DNA of 5,768 bases. Source: Flavobacteriaceae bacterium (lineage in GTDB: Bacteria > Bacteroidota > Bacteroidia > Flavobacteriales > Flavobacteriaceae). The position numbers and the translations under genes were made by a program. This document shows positions 5,238 through 5,768 of this stretch, in pieces (position 1 is the first letter of the stretch; every line of letters starts with the position of its first letter). The notes under the pieces were generated by a model. The model had not been told where the DNA came from and made no database searches. It was given only the letters and a program-made list of their open reading frames with translations. The stretch lies in NCBI GenBank assembly GCA_030834365.1, contig JAURFJ010000077.1, positions 1 through 5,768 on the forward strand, written 5' to 3'.

Positions 5238-5768
5238 GCATTCCAAACTTTCAGAAGCACCCTTTACTTCCAGCCATTATTCAAGATCCCGACACCCGCA
5301 CTGTGCTGATGCAAGGGTATATGAACCTAGAGGCCTTTGAAAAGACATTAGAGACCAAAAAGGTTTGGTTTTATTCTAGATCTAAAGAGCGGCTGTGGAT
5401 GAAAGGTGAGACGAGTTCAAATGTGTTAGAATTTAGCCACTATAAGATAGACTGCGATGCCGATAGTATATTGATTTTTGCGCGTCCAACAGGCCCCGTT
5501 TGTCATACAGGTAGTGAGACCTGTTTTAATGAGCGTGTTTCAGATTCCTTAATGTTTCTCGCTGAGTTGACTGAAATCATCAAAGGGCGGCACCAGAATC
5601 CGTCTGCAGATAGTTACGTGAGCCAGCTGTTCGCAAAAGGAATCAATAAAATCGCGCAGAAAGTTGGAGAGGAGGCGGTAGAAGTAGTTATTGAAGCTAA
5701 AGATAGCAATGATGAACTTTTTTTGAATGAAGCGGCAGACTTAGTTTTTCATCTCATGATTCTTTTAG
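5234..5768 (+). CDS. hisI: Bifunctional phosphoribosyl-AMP cyclohydrolase / phosphoribosyl-ATP pyrophosphohydrolase HisIE, 3' partial
   Basis: The frame is open from ATG 5234 to the right edge (178 codons plus one base) and has no stop in view. Residues 11-99 are the HisI cyclohydrolase (step 3, EC 3.5.4.19), with LMQGYMN (25-31), WFYSRS (45-50), LWMKGETSSN (54-63), DCDAD (73-77) and CHTG (90-93). Asp73, Asp75 and Asp77 are the expected magnesium ligands; Cys74, Cys90 and Cys97 the expected zinc ligands. Residues ~106-178 are the HisE MazG-like pyrophosphohydrolase (step 2, EC 3.6.1.31), with KVGEEAVEVVIEA (143-155) and NEAADLVFHLMILL (165-178), whose Glu147, Glu148, Glu151, Glu166 and Asp169 form the metal site. 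About 20 C-terminal residues are missing compared with the usual ~200. The TAG closing the window is one base out of frame and is not its stop. Fused HisIE is the usual form in many bacteria. Confidence 0.95.
   Translation, partial: MSIPNFQKHPLLPAIIQDPDTRTVLMQGYMNLEAFEKTLETKKVWFYSRSKERLWMKGETSSNVLEFSHYKIDCDADSILIFARPTGPVCHTGSETCFNERVSDSLMFLAELTEIIKGRHQNPSADSYVSQLFAKGINKIAQKVGEEAVEVVIEAKDSNDELFLNEAADLVFHLMILL

Noticed and set aside
5718..5724. Run of seven T in hisI as a slippage or frameshift site
   Set aside because: The reading frame gives normal HisE sequence before and after the run (ELFLNEAADL), so no shift is needed or suggested.
5766..5768. TAG at the very end of the window as the stop of hisI
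   Set aside because: It is one base out of the hisI frame (codon 178 is TTA at 5765-5767), and HisE family proteins continue about 20 residues beyond the LMILL reached here. The gene is cut by the window edge.

Overview
This window is a dense piece of a histidine biosynthesis operon. Every gene is on the + strand and there is essentially no intergenic DNA. The order is hisD-hisC, hisB, hisH, hisA, hisF, hisI(E), which encodes steps 2 to 10 of the pathway. Only hisG (step 1) is not seen; it would be expected just upstream of the left edge.

The organism is probably a member of the Bacteroidota, most likely a flavobacteria-like lineage. The inference rests on protein flavour: a two-domain HisB whose phosphatase half lacks the enterobacterial zinc cysteines, HisB, HisA and HisF sequences of Bacteroidota type, a HisC N-terminus of the 'KPYxSARDEF' type, and starts with almost no Shine-Dalgarno sequence. 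No rRNA or other taxonomic marker is present, so this is not proven.

Layout: positions 1-2040 are one uninterrupted reading frame. It begins inside HisD (about 104 N-terminal residues are cut off by the window edge) and continues without a stop into a complete-looking HisC, so it appears to be a HisD-HisC fusion. Next come the bifunctional hisB (2037-3176), hisH (3173-3757), hisA (3754-4485, GTG start), hisF (4482-5237) and the bifunctional hisI/hisIE (5234 to beyond 5768, missing roughly its last 20 codons). All five boundaries between separate reading frames are 4-base stop/start overlaps (ATGA four times, GTGA once), which suggests translational coupling along one polycistronic mRNA.

In the pathway, HisIE carries out steps 2 and 3, HisA step 4, HisH+HisF step 5, HisB steps 6 and 8, HisC step 7 and HisD steps 9-10. 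With HisD-HisC joined, three two-function polypeptides (HisDC, HisB, HisIE) are encoded in one operon. The fusion is the most unusual thing here. Otherwise this is an ordinary core biosynthetic region; I see no mobile element, CRISPR array, RNA gene, promoter or terminator, and no sign of a new defence or signalling system.
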